From Enterobacteriaceae bacterium RIT693 (GTDB taxonomy: Bacteria; Pseudomonadota; Gammaproteobacteria; Enterobacterales; Enterobacteriaceae), in NCBI GenBank assembly GCA_009668225.1, contig WJYK01000009.1:124001-188000 (forward strand): 64,000 nt of DNA, given 5' to 3'. This document shows, piece by piece, positions 37,460-48,249 of this stretch. The first letter of the stretch is position 1; every line of letters starts with the position of its first letter. The position numbers and the translations under genes are program-made. The notes below the pieces were generated by a model. That model saw only the letters and a program-made list of their open reading frames with translations. It was not told where the DNA came from and ran no database searches.

Positions 37460-39304
37460 ATGTTGATTCGACAGGCAGGCCTCGGGCTGGCGCTTTCGTG
37501 CTGCGCGCTTTTCGTCCATGCAGAAACGCATGTGTTAATTAACCAGGTTGGCTACGACCTCAATGGACCCAAATCCGCCGTTATTCAATTGAGCGATGGC
37601 GCGAAATTTAACGCTGGCGACCAATTTGAGCTGCTGGACAGCGAAAGCAACAAAGTGGTGTATAGCGGTGAATTAGTCGGGCAGGGAAGCGTCCCGAGCT
37701 GGGAGAATCGTACTTTTTATCAGGCCGATTTTAGCGGCTGGCATAAAGCCGGGCGTTATGTGGTCAAGGTGGTCAGCAGCGACGGTGATGTGCGCTCCGG
37801 GCCGTTTATCATTAATAAAGATTTGCTTGAACGCTACACGCTCTCGGATGTGATTGCTTATTTCAAAAGCCAGCGTGTAACGGGGCTTTTTGACAAGGCC
37901 GATCGCAAACTGCCGAAACCGTGGGGCGAGAAAGGCACGGTGGATGTGCATGGCGGCTGGTATGACGCGACCGGCGATTATGGCGTTCACCTTTCCCATC
38001 AGAATTTAACCTCCTGGTTTAACCCTCAACAAGCCCCTTTGGTGGCCTGGAGCCTGCTGCAAAGCTACCAGCGCCTGGGCGCGCGTAACGACGTCAATTT
38101 CTCCGAGTACCGTCGCCGTATGCTCGATGAAGGTCTTTATGGCGCAGATTTTCTGGTGCGTATGAAGCAGCCGGGGGAATCCTTCCTGCAGGCGATATCA
38201 TCGCCGGGTAAAGACAAGTTGGCGCAGGACCGCGTGGTAGCGAACCCGAACTGGCGCACGCAAATTAAAGAAAAAGAGTCTGACTCGACCATTGTTGAAG
38301 AATCGGCGGTTGGGCGGCTGGCTTATCAGGCGAGCTTCCGTTCAGGTGCCGGGATGTCCATTGCTGCGCTGGCGCTCGCCAGCACCCAGAATGAGGACGG
38401 GCAGTTTACCCGCGCGCAATATCTTCAGACAGCGAAAGAGGCTTTTGCCTTCCTTGAGAAAAATAACCTAAAGATGGTGAACGACGGCAAAGAGAATATC
38501 GTCGATGACTATAACGTTCTGCTGGCCGCCACCGAACTGTATAAAGCGACTAAGCAATCACATTACCTGGAGGTGGCTTCCCTGCGGGCAAAAAGCCTGA
38601 TGGCGCGCCAGGTTTCAGAGGGGCAATGGAAGCATTACTGGCGCGCGGATGACGCCAGTCGGCCTTATTTCCATCCTTCAGATGCCGGTCTGCCGGTTAT
38701 TGCGCTGCTGGAGTATCACGCCGTTGCGCCTGAAAACCAGCGTGCGAATATTCTCTCCACGGTAAAACAAGCGCTCGATTTTGAACTGACAACCACCGCC
38801 GATGTTAATAACCCGTTTGGCTATGCACGTCAGCTGGTCCAACTGAAGGACGGGACAAAGCGCACCAGCTTCTTCTTCCCGCATGATACGGAAGCCGCGC
38901 CGTGGTGGCAGGGGGAAAACGCTCGTATAGCGTCGCTTGCGGCGGCGGCCCGACAGGCGATGCCGCTGTTTGCCGACGATGCCAATTTTACCCATCGGCT
39001 TAACGCCTATGCCTGGAACCAGCTGGACTGGATCCTCGGCAGAAACCCGTTTGATGTCAGCATGCTGACCGGCAGCGGCTATCGCCACATTAGCTATCTG
39101 TTCTTCAATTCCTGGCGCTATACGACCTTGCCTGGCGGGATTGTGAACGGCATTACCGCCGATCCGCAGCAGAACGTAGACGGTATCGCGTTTGACCAGG
39201 GTTATGCGGTTACCGGGAAAGATGACGACTGGCGCTGGGCCGAAGGCTGGCTGCCTCATTCAGCGTGGTATCTTTATGCCGTGAGCCTGCCGGTACAGCA
39301 GTAA
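37460..39304 (+). CDS. Periplasmic glycoside hydrolase family 9 enzyme
   Basis: Secreted hydrolase of 614 aa: signal peptide to about residue 21 (VHA), an N-terminal immunoglobulin-like CelD_N domain to about 115, then the GH9 (alpha/alpha)6 domain. The base/nucleophile region is HGGWYDATGDYG (Asp169, Asp173; classical GH9 reads DAGD), and Glu595 in WRWAEGWLPHS fits the proton donor. GH9 members of Vibrio next to chitin-degradation genes act as exo-beta-glucosaminidases, others as cellodextrinases; pairing with a ChiP-like porin favours amino-sugar oligosaccharides (inference). No carbohydrate-binding module is visible. Confidence 0.85.
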   Translation: MLIRQAGLGLALSCCALFVHAETHVLINQVGYDLNGPKSAVIQLSDGAKFNAGDQFELLDSESNKVVYSGELVGQGSVPSWENRTFYQADFSGWHKAGRYVVKVVSSDGDVRSGPFIINKDLLERYTLSDVIAYFKSQRVTGLFDKADRKLPKPWGEKGTVDVHGGWYDATGDYGVHLSHQNLTSWFNPQQAPLVAWSLLQSYQRLGARNDVNFSEYRRRMLDEGLYGADFLVRMKQPGESFLQAISSPGKDKLAQDRVVANPNWRTQIKEKESDSTIVEESAVGRLAYQASFRSGAGMSIAALALASTQNEDGQFTRAQYLQTAKEAFAFLEKNNLKMVNDGKENIVDDYNVLLAATELYKATKQSHYLEVASLRAKSLMARQVSEGQWKHYWRADDASRPYFHPSDAGLPVIALLEYHAVAPENQRANILSTVKQALDFELTTTADVNNPFGYARQLVQLKDGTKRTSFFFPHDTEAAPWWQGENARIASLAAAARQAMPLFADDANFTHRLNAYAWNQLDWILGRNPFDVSMLTGSGYRHISYLFFNSWRYTTLPGGIVNGITADPQQNVDGIAFDQGYAVTGKDDDWRWAEGWLPHSAWYLYAVSLPVQQ

Positions 39305-39313
39305 TAAATAAGG

Positions 39314-39337
39314 AGGAGCGGTGCTATGGCCGCTCCT
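39314..39337. terminator. Hairpin between convergent GH9 gene and iap
   Basis: 8-bp stem AGGAGCGG / CCGCTCCT with an 8-nt loop in the 39-bp gap between convergent stops; no T run, so a weak call. Confidence 0.4.
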
Positions 39338-39343
39338 GCCCGA

Positions 39344-40384
39344 TCACTTTTCGGCCTTCGCTAACTCTTTCACCAGCGGCAGCAGAATACGCACCGTGTC
39401 ATGGCTGCGGCGCTTAATTCTGCCCGGCAGCGCTTTATCCAGATAGTCGAGGTTGTCGATAGTCGCGTTATGCCAGCTGGTGCCGTTTGGAAAAGCCTTG
39501 TTTTTACCACGCTGCTGGTAGCCGTCTTTCGCTCCCAGCGTCCAGTTGCTCGCCTCGACAGAAAGCACTGGAATACCTGCTTTATCGAAAGGCTCTGCAT
39601 CGCCACAGCAGCCGGTGCCTTTCGGGAATTTCGCATTGAGTCCAGGATTGCTGGTGGCCTGAATCCCGGCGCGATGGGCAAGCGTGAGCGCGCGGTCGCG
39701 GGTCAGCTTGCGCACGGCCGCAGGTGTTGATACTCCGCTATTGAAATAAAGCTTATCGCCCACGATCAGGCTGTCCAGATTGATCACCAGCAGCGTGTTG
39801 GCCTGCTCCTCTTTGCTCATGCGCTCCAGAATGTTTTTCGCGCCCAGGGAGCCAATTTCTTCTCCGCTGGTAGCAATAAAGCGGATGCCGTAGCGGGTAG
39901 GAATATCTTTCAGGCGTTCGGCCAGCTCCAGCATAACGCCAAGCCCGGAAGCATTATCGTCCACGCCCTGCAGCGTCAGGCCGCCGAGGTTATTGTCCAC
40001 GTCTTTATCGTTGAGCGGCGTATAGGTGTCCAGATGCGCCATGATAATGATTTGCTGCGGCAGCTTACCTTCGCGTGCGGCAATCACGCTGCTGGTGGTG
40101 ACGTTATGCCAGGTCTGGTGGCCGGCTTTCGTGGTGTAAAGGTAGCGGGTCTTAAACTGGCGAATATCGCTTTGGTAACCCCAGCTTTGAAACTGCTGCT
40201 GAATATAATCTGCGGCCAACATTTCGGCCGGACTGCCGGTCATTCGGCCAGGAAAATAGGTGGCGATGTGGCGGGTTTGCTGGTCGGCAATGTCGCCTTG
40301 CTGCGCGGTCTTCGCTACGGCGGGAAAACTAAAGCACGCGCCCAGCGCCAGGCAAATCACCGAGCGGCGCAATGCGGAAAACAT
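39344..40384 (-). CDS. iap: Iap, alkaline phosphatase isozyme conversion aminopeptidase
   Basis: Periplasmic zinc aminopeptidase (family M28) that trims the N-terminal arginine of alkaline phosphatase, 346 aa (E. coli 345). A signal peptide ends near SFPAVAKT. Metal-binding motifs HLDTYTPLND, GVDDNASGLGVML and TSGEEIGSLGAKN are intact. In E. coli it adjoins the CRISPR array; here neither flank has an array. Its start faces cysD across a 278-bp region. Confidence 0.95.
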   Translation of the reverse strand: MFSALRRSVICLALGACFSFPAVAKTAQQGDIADQQTRHIATYFPGRMTGSPAEMLAADYIQQQFQSWGYQSDIRQFKTRYLYTTKAGHQTWHNVTTSSVIAAREGKLPQQIIIMAHLDTYTPLNDKDVDNNLGGLTLQGVDDNASGLGVMLELAERLKDIPTRYGIRFIATSGEEIGSLGAKNILERMSKEEQANTLLVINLDSLIVGDKLYFNSGVSTPAAVRKLTRDRALTLAHRAGIQATSNPGLNAKFPKGTGCCGDAEPFDKAGIPVLSVEASNWTLGAKDGYQQRGKNKAFPNGTSWHNATIDNLDYLDKALPGRIKRRSHDTVRILLPLVKELAKAEK

Positions 40385-40662
40385 AGTACGTCCTTATTCA
40401 TCTTTATTAGTCGGAAGTTTTAAGCGCCATTAGTATGAAACTGTGAGCCAGGTTAAACAATTTCATTTGCTCTTAAACCCGCGAAAAAACGGCTGGTTAA
40501 GCACATTTTGTTGTTAGCTTTGCCGTGGCGTTATTCTTTTCGGGAACTAGTCATTCCAATTCGTAATTTCATAACAAATAAGTCCAAGACTTATAGTCCC
40601 CTTAGATTAAATCTCAAGCGGCTGCGATGAACGGCCGCGGCGCATCTGCTTAAGGGAAGGTT
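40385..40662. promoter_or_regulatory. iap-cysD intergenic region
   Basis: 278 bp between divergent iap and cysD. AT-rich near 40555-40610, where the cysD promoter and CysB contacts are expected. No tandem repeats with spacers and no coding sequence are visible, so no CRISPR array is present. Confidence 0.6.
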
Positions 40663-41571
40663 ATGGACCAGAAAAGACTCACTCACTTGCGGCAACTGGA
40701 GGCTGAAAGCATCCATATTATCCGCGAGGTCGCTGCCGAATTTTCTAATCCGGTGATGATGTATTCCATTGGGAAAGACTCTTCGGTCATGCTGCATTTG
40801 GCCCGTAAAGCTTTCTACCCAGGTACGCTGCCGTTCCCGCTATTGCACGTTGACACCGGCTGGAAATTCCGCGAAATGTACGAGTTCCGTGACCGCACGG
40901 CGAAAGCCTACGGCTGCGATCTTATCGTGCATCGCAATCCTGAAGGCGTGGCGATGGGCATTAACCCGTTCGTCCACGGCAGCGCTAAACATACCGACAT
41001 TATGAAAACCGAAGGCCTCAAGCAGGCGCTGAATAAATACGGTTTTGACGCGGCCTTTGGCGGCGCACGTCGTGACGAAGAGAAGTCGCGCGCCAAAGAG
41101 CGTATTTACTCCTTCCGCGATCGCTTCCACCGCTGGGACCCAAAAAACCAGCGCCCTGAGCTGTGGCACAATTACAACGGCCAGATCAACAAAGGCGAAA
41201 GCATTCGCGTGTTCCCGCTCTCTAACTGGACCGAGCTGGATATCTGGCAGTACATCTACCTGGAAAATATCGACATCGTTCCGCTGTATCTTGCGGCGCC
41301 GCGCCCGGTGCTGGAACGTGACGGTATGCTGATGATGATTGACGACGATCGCATCGATCTGCAGCCGGGTGAAGTGATTGAACAACGTATGGTGCGCTTC
41401 CGTACCCTGGGCTGCTGGCCGCTGACCGGCGCGGTGGAATCTACCGCGCAGACGCTGCCGGAGATCATCGAAGAGATGCTGATCTCCACTACCAGTGAAC
41501 GCCAGGGACGCATGATTGACCGCGACCAGGCCGGCTCCATGGAGCTGAAAAAACGCCAGGGTTATTTCTAA
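40663..41571 (+). CDS. cysD: CysD, sulfate adenylyltransferase subunit 2
   Basis: Catalytic PP-loop subunit of ATP sulfurylase, which adenylates sulfate to APS with CysN; 302 aa, identical in length to E. coli. The PP-loop is [18 protein letters not shown] and the substrate region [17 protein letters not shown]. First gene of cysDNC, 11 bp before cysN. ATG lies behind AAGGGAAGG. Confidence 0.98.
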   Translation: MDQKRLTHLRQLEAESIHIIREVAAEFSNPVMMYSIGKDSSVMLHLARKAFYPGTLPFPLLHVDTGWKFREMYEFRDRTAKAYGCDLIVHRNPEGVAMGINPFVHGSAKHTDIMKTEGLKQALNKYGFDAAFGGARRDEEKSRAKERIYSFRDRFHRWDPKNQRPELWHNYNGQINKGESIRVFPLSNWTELDIWQYIYLENIDIVPLYLAAPRPVLERDGMLMMIDDDRIDLQPGEVIEQRMVRFRTLGCWPLTGAVESTAQTLPEIIEEMLISTTSERQGRMIDRDQAGSMELKKRQGYF

Positions 41572-41582
41572 GGAGCCGCCAG

Positions 41583-43010
41583 ATGAACACCACTATTGCA
41601 CAACAAATCGCTGACGAAGGCGGAGTCGAAGCCTACCTCCACGCTCAGCAGCACAAAAGCCTGCTGCGCTTTTTGACCTGCGGCAGCGTCGATGACGGCA
41701 AAAGTACCCTGATTGGCCGCCTGCTGCACGACACGCGCCAGATTTATGAAGATCAGCTCTCGTCGCTGCATACCGACAGTAAGCGTCACGGTACCCAGGG
41801 CGAGAAACTTGATTTAGCCTTGTTGGTGGATGGCCTGCAGGCCGAGCGCGAACAGGGCATTACCATCGACGTGGCCTATCGCTATTTCTCCACCGAGAAG
41901 CGCAAATTTATCATCGCCGACACGCCGGGGCACGAACAGTACACCCGCAATATGGCGACCGGGGCATCAACCTGTGACCTGGCAATCCTGCTGATCGACG
42001 CCCGTAAAGGCGTGTTGGATCAAACTCGTCGTCACAGTTTTATCTCCACGCTGCTGGGGATCAAACATCTGGTGGTGGCGATCAACAAGATGGATCTGGT
42101 GGCGTTCAGCGAGCAGACCTTCGAGCAGATCAAACAGGATTACCTGACCTTCGCCCAGCAGCTGCCGGCGGACCTGGATATTCGCTTCGTGCCGCTTTCC
42201 GCGCTGGAAGGGGATAACGTGGCAAGCTCCAGCAGCCAGATGCCGTGGTACAGCGGCCCGACGCTGCTCGAGGTGCTGGAAACGGTAGAAATTACTCGCA
42301 GCGTGGAGCAGCAGCCAATGCGCTTCCCGGTGCAGTACGTTAACCGCCCCAATCTGGACTTCCGTGGCTACGCGGGGACGCTGGCTTCGGGTACCGTTAG
42401 CGTGGGCCAGCGCGTCAAAGTGCTGCCGTCCGGCGTGGAGTCGAACATCGCCCGAATCGTGACTTTTGATGGAGATTTGCAACAAGCCGGCGCGGGTGAA
42501 GCGATAACCCTGGTGCTGAAAGATGAAATCGATATCAGCCGGGGCGATCTGCTGGTCGAGTCCGGTGAATCATTGGCCGCGGTACAGAGCGCTAAAGTGG
42601 ATGTGGTATGGATGGCGGAGCAGCCGCTGGTGCCGGGGCAGAGCTTTGATATCAAGATCGCCGGGAAGAAAACCCGCGCGCGCGTCGACAACATTCAGTA
42701 CCAGGTTGAGATTAACTCGCTGACTCAGCGCGTGGTGGAAAGCCTGCCGCTGAACGGCATTGGGCTGGTGGATTTGACCTTCGATGAGCCGCTGGTGCTC
42801 GACAAATATCAGACCAATCCGGTGACCGGCGCGCTGATTTTCATCGATCGCCTGAGCAACGTGACCGTGGGGGCAGGCATGGTACGTGAGCCGCAGGAAG
42901 AGGTTTATCAGGAACCTTCGGCATACGGTGCGTTTGAGCTTGAGCTTAACGCTTTGGTGCGCCGCCACTTCCCACACTGGGGCGCGCGTGACCTGCTGGG
43001 AGGCAAGTAA
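41583..43010 (+). CDS. cysN: CysN, sulfate adenylyltransferase subunit 1 (GTPase)
   Basis: EF-Tu-like GTPase whose GTP hydrolysis drives APS synthesis by CysD; 475 aa as in E. coli. G1 is [19 protein letters not shown]3 [17 protein letters not shown], and G4 NKMDLV. The C-terminal beta-barrel domains are complete. It ends one base into the start of cysC (TAATG). Confidence 0.98.
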   Translation: MNTTIAQQIADEGGVEAYLHAQQHKSLLRFLTCGSVDDGKSTLIGRLLHDTRQIYEDQLSSLHTDSKRHGTQGEKLDLALLVDGLQAEREQGITIDVAYRYFSTEKRKFIIADTPGHEQYTRNMATGASTCDLAILLIDARKGVLDQTRRHSFISTLLGIKHLVVAINKMDLVAFSEQTFEQIKQDYLTFAQQLPADLDIRFVPLSALEGDNVASSSSQMPWYSGPTLLEVLETVEITRSVEQQPMRFPVQYVNRPNLDFRGYAGTLASGTVSVGQRVKVLPSGVESNIARIVTFDGDLQQAGAGEAITLVLKDEIDISRGDLLVESGESLAAVQSAKVDVVWMAEQPLVPGQSFDIKIAGKKTRARVDNIQYQVEINSLTQRVVESLPLNGIGLVDLTFDEPLVLDKYQTNPVTGALIFIDRLSNVTVGAGMVREPQEEVYQEPSAYGAFELELNALVRRHFPHWGARDLLGGK

Positions 43011-43615
43011 TGGCCGACCATGATGAAAACGTGGTCTGGCATGCTCACCCCGTTACGCGTGAGCAGCGTGAAGCTTTGCACAAGCACCGCGGGGCGGTGC
43101 TGTGGTTTACCGGCTTGTCCGGCTCCGGGAAGTCAACCGTGGCCGGCGCGCTTGAACAGGAACTGCATAAACTTGGTGTAAGCACCTACTTGCTCGACGG
43201 CGACAACGTCCGCCACGGGTTATGCAGCGACCTGGGCTTTAGCGATGCAGACCGTAAAGAGAACATCCGGCGGGTAGGTGAAGTTGCCGGCCTGATGGTG
43301 GACGCGGGCCTTGTCGTGCTCAGCGCGTTTATCTCGCCGCATCGTGCCGAAAGGCAAATGGTACGCGAACGAGCCGGAGAAGGGCGCTTCTACGAAGTGT
43401 TTGTGGACACGCCGTTGGCGATTTGCGAAACACGCGATCCTAAAGGGCTGTACAAGAAGGCTCGGGCAGGGGAACTAAAGAATTTTACCGGCATTGATTC
43501 GGCGTATGAGGCGCCGCTGCAGGCGGAAATACACTTAGACGGCGAACAATTAGTAACAAATTTAGTGGCCCAAATATTAGACCTGCTGCGCCGCGACGAT
43601 ATCATCAATTGCTGA
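43010..43615 (+). CDS. cysC: CysC, adenylylsulfate kinase
   Basis: Phosphorylates APS to PAPS for CysH, 201 aa as in E. coli. P-loop [18 protein letters not shown], then [21 protein letters not shown] and [17 protein letters not shown]. Last gene of cysDNC. A short perfect hairpin (CCGGAAGC / GCTTCCGG, 43622-43642) without a T run follows the stop and may protect the 3' end. Confidence 0.98.
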   Translation: MADHDENVVWHAHPVTREQREALHKHRGAVLWFTGLSGSGKSTVAGALEQELHKLGVSTYLLDGDNVRHGLCSDLGFSDADRKENIRRVGEVAGLMVDAGLVVLSAFISPHRAERQMVRERAGEGRFYEVFVDTPLAICETRDPKGLYKKARAGELKNFTGIDSAYEAPLQAEIHLDGEQLVTNLVAQILDLLRRDDIINC

Positions 43616-43665
43616 AGACGCCCGGAAGCACAACGCTTCCGGCCATCAGGGTTATGAAATCAGTT

Positions 43666-43989
43666 ATGCGCAACAGCACGAATATCGTTATTTCTCAGGC
43701 TGAACCCAGCCCGACGGTCGAGGAAACAACCTGGTCATTGCCCGGGGCGTTTATCGGCTTTTTGTCGTGGCTGCTGGCGCTAGGCATTCCCTTTCTGGTG
43801 TACGGCCCCAACACGCTCTTTTTCTTCCTTTACACGTGGCCATTCTTCCTGGCGCTGATGCCGGTCGCGGTGGTGGTGGGGATAGCGTTGCACTCCATTT
43901 TGCGTGGCAGGCTGCTGTTTAGCTGCTTTGCTACGCTGCTCTCCGTCGCGCTGATGTTCGGCGTGCTCTTTATGTGGCTAATGGGTTAG
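43666..43989 (+). CDS. ygbE: YgbE, inner-membrane protein (DUF3561)
   Basis: Membrane protein of 107 aa, same length as E. coli YgbE, with three hydrophobic segments (about 30-50, 52-75 and 84-106) and the conserved ETTWSLPGAFIGFLSWLLAL. Function unknown. ATG 43666 (MRNSTNIVISQ) was chosen because it matches the E. coli start; ATG 43654 is close behind AGGG and cannot be excluded. It lies 50 bp after cysC, in the E. coli order before ftsB. Confidence 0.88.
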   Translation: MRNSTNIVISQAEPSPTVEETTWSLPGAFIGFLSWLLALGIPFLVYGPNTLFFFLYTWPFFLALMPVAVVVGIALHSILRGRLLFSCFATLLSVALMFGVLFMWLMG

Positions 43990-44174
43990 CCGTGCCGAAC
44001 TGCGTCAAACCGTAACAGACTATTTTTGGGCAACGTTAAGCTAAACTTGCTGCAATCGCGCATGAGTTCGCGTTATGTGGTAAATTCTGGCGCGATTTGG
44101 CGGGCAGGATTATTTGCTACAGTGGAGTCGACGAAAAAGTTGTGGGATGATTGTGCCGTTTTTCAGGGGGCAGG

Positions 44175-44501
44175 ATGGGTAAACTAACGCTGCTGTTGCT
44201 GGCCTTGCTGGTTTGGCTTCAGTATTCGCTGTGGTTCGGAAAAAACGGCGTACACGATTACACGCGCGTCAGCGAAGATGTCGCTGCGCAGCAGGCAACT
44301 AATGCCAAATTAAAATCTCGCAACGATCAGCTTTTTGCCGAAATTGACGATCTCAACGGTGGCCAGGAAGCGATTGAAGAGCGCGCACGCAATGAACTCA
44401 GCATGACTAAGCCAGGAGAGACATTCTACCGCCTGGTGCCGGATGCCTCTAAACGTGCAGCCAACGGTAATACCTCCAACGCCGGGCAAAATAATCGATA
44501 A
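44175..44501 (+). CDS. ftsB: FtsB, cell division protein
   Basis: Bitopic divisome protein of the FtsQLB complex, 108 aa (E. coli 103). A single N-terminal transmembrane helix ([18 protein letters not shown]) is followed by a periplasmic leucine-rich coiled coil around residues 30-65 and the conserved [21 protein letters not shown] few residues are inserted in the C-terminal tail. ATG 44175 follows GGGGGCAGG; a GTG- or TTG-type extension upstream (44151) is unsupported. Followed 19 bp later by ispD. Confidence 0.97.
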   Translation: MGKLTLLLLALLVWLQYSLWFGKNGVHDYTRVSEDVAAQQATNAKLKSRNDQLFAEIDDLNGGQEAIEERARNELSMTKPGETFYRLVPDASKRAANGNTSNAGQNNR

Positions 44502-44520
44502 CTCAGCATAAGTGAAAGGC

Positions 44521-45231
44521 ATGGCAGACTCCTCCCCGGACGTAATTGCCGTGGTACCGGCCGCCGGTATCGGCAGCCGTATGCAAACGGAATGTCCTAA
44601 GCAGTACCTACACATCGGCGACAAAACGATTCTTGAACATGCGGTAGCCTGCCTGATGGCGCATCCGCGTGTGGGCCAGACGATCGTCGCCCTCAGCCCC
44701 AACGACACCTACTTTTCTTCTCTGCCGCTGGCCGCTAATCCTCGCGTCACCGTAGTCACCGGCGGGAAACAGCGCGCGGATTCGGTTCTTGCTGGCCTGC
44801 AGGCCGCAGGTGATGCGAAATGGGTGCTGGTCCACGATGCCGCGCGCCCCTGTCTGCATCCGGACGATCTGGGCAATCTACTGGCGATTACCGCCACCAG
44901 CAAAGTCGGCGCTATTCTGGCGGCGCCGGTCCGAGATACCATGAAGCGGGGTGAGCCCGGCAACGCGTTGATAGCCCATACTGTCGATCGTGAAGATCTC
45001 TGGCATGCCCTTACGCCGCAGCTGTTCCCGCTTGAACTTTTGCGCAGCTGTCTGCTGCGCGCGCTGGATGAAGGCGCAACCATCACCGATGAAGCTTCGG
45101 CCCTGGAATATTGTGGCTTTCATCCAGAACTGATTAGTGCTCGTGCTGATAATATCAAGGTAACTCGCCCTGAAGATCTGGCACTGGCGGCTTTCTATCT
45201 TACGCGGTTAACCCAAACGGAGAATTTATAA
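44521..45231 (+). CDS. ispD: IspD, 2-C-methyl-D-erythritol 4-phosphate cytidylyltransferase
   Basis: Third enzyme of the MEP isoprenoid pathway, forming CDP-methylerythritol; 236 aa as in E. coli. The CTP-binding loop [29 protein letters not shown], and [16 protein letters not shown] are all intact. ATG 44521 matches the family; an upstream GTG at 44512 would add three residues. Its stop overlaps the ispF start by one base. Confidence 0.97.
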   Translation: MADSSPDVIAVVPAAGIGSRMQTECPKQYLHIGDKTILEHAVACLMAHPRVGQTIVALSPNDTYFSSLPLAANPRVTVVTGGKQRADSVLAGLQAAGDAKWVLVHDAARPCLHPDDLGNLLAITATSKVGAILAAPVRDTMKRGEPGNALIAHTVDREDLWHALTPQLFPLELLRSCLLRALDEGATITDEASALEYCGFHPELISARADNIKVTRPEDLALAAFYLTRLTQTENL

Positions 45232-45710
45232 TGCGTATCGGACATGGTTTTGATGTTCATGCTTTTGGCGGCGTTGGCCCGATTATTATTGGCGGCGTTC
45301 GTGTCCCGTACGAAAAAGGACTGCTGGCCCATTCCGACGGTGACGTTGCCCTGCATGCCCTGACCGATGCGCTGCTCGGTGCCGCTGCGCTTGGAGATAT
45401 CGGCAAGCTGTTTCCGGACACCGATCCTGCCTTCAAAGGTGCGGACAGCCGCGAACTGCTGCGCGAAGCGTGGCGTCGCATTCAGGCTAAAGGTTTTACG
45501 CTTGGGAACGTGGACGTGACGATTATTGCTCAGGCACCGAAAATGGCTCCGCACATCCCGCAGATGCGCGTGTTTATTGCTGAAGATCTCGGCTGCCATA
45601 TGGATGACGTGAACGTCAAAGCAACCACCACCGAAAAGCTTGGCTTTACCGGCCGTGGGGAAGGTATTGCCTGCGAAGCGGTCGCGCTTTTGCATAAGGC
45701 CAGTAAGTAA
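45231..45710 (+). CDS. ispF: IspF, 2-C-methyl-D-erythritol 2,4-cyclodiphosphate synthase
   Basis: MEP-pathway enzyme closing the cyclodiphosphate, 159 aa as in E. coli. Zinc ligands in [12 protein letters not shown], the loop [28 protein letters not shown] and the C-terminal [19 protein letters not shown] are complete. One-base overlaps link it to ispD and truD. Confidence 0.98.
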   Translation: MRIGHGFDVHAFGGVGPIIIGGVRVPYEKGLLAHSDGDVALHALTDALLGAAALGDIGKLFPDTDPAFKGADSRELLREAWRRIQAKGFTLGNVDVTIIAQAPKMAPHIPQMRVFIAEDLGCHMDDVNVKATTTEKLGFTGRGEGIACEAVALLHKASK

Positions 45711-46756
45711 TGGATATGCAAAATCTGACGTGGCTGCACGGTAAACCGCAGGGTTCCGGGGTCATCAAGGCCAGTCCGGAAGACTTTGTGGTCATAGAGG
45801 ATTTGGGTTTTGGCCCCGACGGTGACGGTGAGCACCTGCTGCTGCGGATCCTGAAAAGCGGCTGCAATACGCGTTTTGTCGCCGATGCGCTGGCGAAATT
45901 CCTCAAAGTCCATGCTCGCGAAGTCAGCTTTGCCGGGCAGAAAGACAAACATGCCGTGACCGAACAGTGGTTCTGCGTCCGCCTGCCGGGTAAAGAGATG
46001 CCTGATATGAGCGCCTTTGCGCTCGAAGGTTGCCAGGTGTTGGAGTTTGCCCGCCATCGCCGCAAGCTGCGCCTGGGCGCGCTTAAAGGGAACCGCTTTA
46101 CCCTCGTGCTGCGTGAAGTCAGCGATCGTAACGAAATGGAGCAGCGCCTGCAGGCCATCTCTCTGCGGGGCGTGCCTAACTATTTCGGCAGCCAGCGTTT
46201 TGGCATCGGCGGTAACAACCTGCATCAGGCGAAGCGCTGGGCGGAAAGCAATTCACCGCTGCGCGACAGAAATAAACGCAGTTTTTGGTTGTCGGCAGCA
46301 CGCAGCGCGTTGTTTAATCAGATTGTTAGCCAGCGCCTGAAAAAAACAGACTTTAATCAAGTTGTTGATGGCGATGCGCTACAATTGGCAGGACGTGGCA
46401 GCTGGTTTGTAGCAACCCCGGAAGAACTCCCGACCCTGCAACAGCGAGTGGATGACGGCGACCTGCTGATTACCGCTGCGCTGCCGGGTGACGGCGAGTG
46501 GGGAACGCAAAACGTTGCGCTGGCTTTTGAGCAGCAGTGCGTGGCAGACGAAGATGTCCTGCAGGGGCTGCTGAAGCGTGAACGCGTGGAAGCCGCGCGT
46601 CGCGCGATGTTAGTGCAACCGAAGGCATTAAGCTGGAACTGGTGGGATGACGTGACCGTTGAGCTGAACTTCTGGCTACCGGCGGGTAGCTTCGCTACCA
46701 GCGTTGTCAGGGAACTCATGAACACAGCGGGTGATTATGCGAATATTGCTGAGTAA
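45710..46756 (+). CDS. truD: TruD, tRNA pseudouridine(13) synthase
   Basis: Converts U13 of tRNA-Glu to pseudouridine, 348 aa (E. coli 349). The catalytic Asp is in [31 protein letters not shown] and the late [20 protein letters not shown] follow the family. Starts on the last base of ispF; its end overlaps surE by 20 bp. Confidence 0.97.
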   Translation: MDMQNLTWLHGKPQGSGVIKASPEDFVVIEDLGFGPDGDGEHLLLRILKSGCNTRFVADALAKFLKVHAREVSFAGQKDKHAVTEQWFCVRLPGKEMPDMSAFALEGCQVLEFARHRRKLRLGALKGNRFTLVLREVSDRNEMEQRLQAISLRGVPNYFGSQRFGIGGNNLHQAKRWAESNSPLRDRNKRSFWLSAARSALFNQIVSQRLKKTDFNQVVDGDALQLAGRGSWFVATPEELPTLQQRVDDGDLLITAALPGDGEWGTQNVALAFEQQCVADEDVLQGLLKRERVEAARRAMLVQPKALSWNWWDDVTVELNFWLPAGSFATSVVRELMNTAGDYANIAE

Positions 46757-47498
46757 CGATGACGGCGTCCATGCGCCTGGCATTCAGACGCTGGCAAAAG
46801 CGCTGCGCGAATTTGCCGAGGTTCAGGTTGTTGCGCCGGACAGAAACCGCAGCGGCGCATCAAACTCGCTGACGCTCGAGTCATCGCTTAGAACTTTTAC
46901 CCTCGCCAACGGGGATATCTCCGTTCAAATGGGAACGCCAACGGACTGTGTCTATCTCGGCGTCAATGCGCTGATGTACCCGCGCCCGGATATTGTGGTG
47001 TCGGGCATCAACGCCGGGCCAAACCTCGGCGACGACGTTATCTACTCCGGCACTGTTGCGGCGGCGACGGAAGGGCGTCATTTAGGGCTCCCGGCGCTGG
47101 CCGTCTCGCTGGATGGCCATCAGCATTATGAGACCGCAGCGGCGGTCACCTGCTCTATTCTCCTGGCGCTGGCTCGGGAGCCACTGCGCACCGGGCGCAT
47201 TCTAAATATCAACGTTCCAGATTTACCGCTGGACCAAATCAAAGGCATTCGCGTCACGCGCTGCGGCAGCCGTCATCCGGCGGACCAGGTGATTCGCCAG
47301 GAAGATCCACGTGGCAACACGGTGTACTGGATTGGCCCGCCGGGGGAAAAACTGGATGTTGCGCCAGATACCGACTTTGCCGCCGTGGACGAAGGCTATG
47401 TGTCGGTGACGCCGCTGCACGTCGATTTAACTGCGCACAGCGCCCACGAAGTCGTTGGCCACTGGCTGGAAAAAGCCGGAGTTGAGGCGCAATGGTAA
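46737..47498 (+). CDS. surE: SurE, 5'/3'-nucleotidase and exopolyphosphatase
   Basis: Metal-dependent nucleotidase of 253 aa, as in E. coli, important for stationary-phase survival. Metal ligands are in the N-terminal [15 protein letters not shown] and in [23 protein letters not shown] 46737 ([10 protein letters not shown]) is the family start; an upstream ATG-like codon at 46731 adds two residues only. It overlaps truD by 20 bp and pcm by 7 bp. Confidence 0.97.
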   Translation: MRILLSNDDGVHAPGIQTLAKALREFAEVQVVAPDRNRSGASNSLTLESSLRTFTLANGDISVQMGTPTDCVYLGVNALMYPRPDIVVSGINAGPNLGDDVIYSGTVAAATEGRHLGLPALAVSLDGHQHYETAAAVTCSILLALAREPLRTGRILNINVPDLPLDQIKGIRVTRCGSRHPADQVIRQEDPRGNTVYWIGPPGEKLDVAPDTDFAAVDEGYVSVTPLHVDLTAHSAHEVVGHWLEKAGVEAQW

Positions 47499-48118
47499 GC
47501 AGACGCGTACAAACTCTTCTCGATCAATTATGTGCCCAGGGCATCAAGGACGAACGGGTCCTTGAGGCTATTGCGCAGGTGCCGCGTGAGAAATTTGTCG
47601 ACGAAGCGTTTGAACACAAAGCCTGGGAAAATACCGCGTTACCTATTGGCTCTGGCCAGACTATCTCGCAGCCCTATATGGTGGCGAGGATGACGGAACT
47701 GCTGGAGCTCGCGCCGCATTCAAAAGTGCTGGAGATTGGCACTGGCTCTGGCTATCAGACCGCGATTCTGGCGCATCTGGTGGGGCACGTTTGCTCCGTT
47801 GAGCGCATCAAGGGTCTCCAATGGCACGCAAGACGCCGCCTGAAGCAGCTCGACTTGCATAATATTTCAACCCGTCACGGCGATGGCTGGCAGGGCTGGC
47901 AGGCGAAAGCCCCGTTTGACGCTATCATTGTGACGGCAGCACCGCCGGAAATTCCTTCGGCCCTGCTGTCACAGCTGGACGACGGCGGCATTCTGGTTTT
48001 ACCCGTGGGCGACGACCAGCAGTTTTTGAAACGCGTGCGTCGCCACGGAGACGAATTTTCAATCGACACTGTAGAAGCTGTTCGCTTTGTACCCTTAGTG
48101 CCAGGTGAACTGGCATAA
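47492..48118 (+). CDS. pcm: Pcm, protein-L-isoaspartate O-methyltransferase
   Basis: Repairs isoaspartyl residues by SAM-dependent methylation, 208 aa as in E. coli. Motifs: [20 protein letters not shown] near the active site, the SAM loop [16 protein letters not shown], and [11 protein letters not shown]. It overlaps surE by 7 bp and precedes nlpD by 131 bp, the conserved surE-pcm-nlpD-rpoS order. Confidence 0.97.
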   Translation: MVSRRVQTLLDQLCAQGIKDERVLEAIAQVPREKFVDEAFEHKAWENTALPIGSGQTISQPYMVARMTELLELAPHSKVLEIGTGSGYQTAILAHLVGHVCSVERIKGLQWHARRRLKQLDLHNISTRHGDGWQGWQAKAPFDAIIVTAAPPEIPSALLSQLDDGGILVLPVGDDQQFLKRVRRHGDEFSIDTVEAVRFVPLVPGELA

Positions 48119-48249
48119 CCTGGAAATTTCCGGTTTTTTTGGCTGGAATTCGGCGTAACGTAGCCGGACTCAGCAAAAGCAGGCGCGGTTTAGCGTTGCT
48201 TTCTATAGTGTTTTCATGAATATCTGGTTGTTATCATTTTGGGGGATAA

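Noticed and set aside
39305-40662. CRISPR array beside iap
   Set aside because: The iap flanks were inspected because E. coli carries arrays there. No repeated units with regular spacers occur between the GH9 gene and iap or between iap and cysD.
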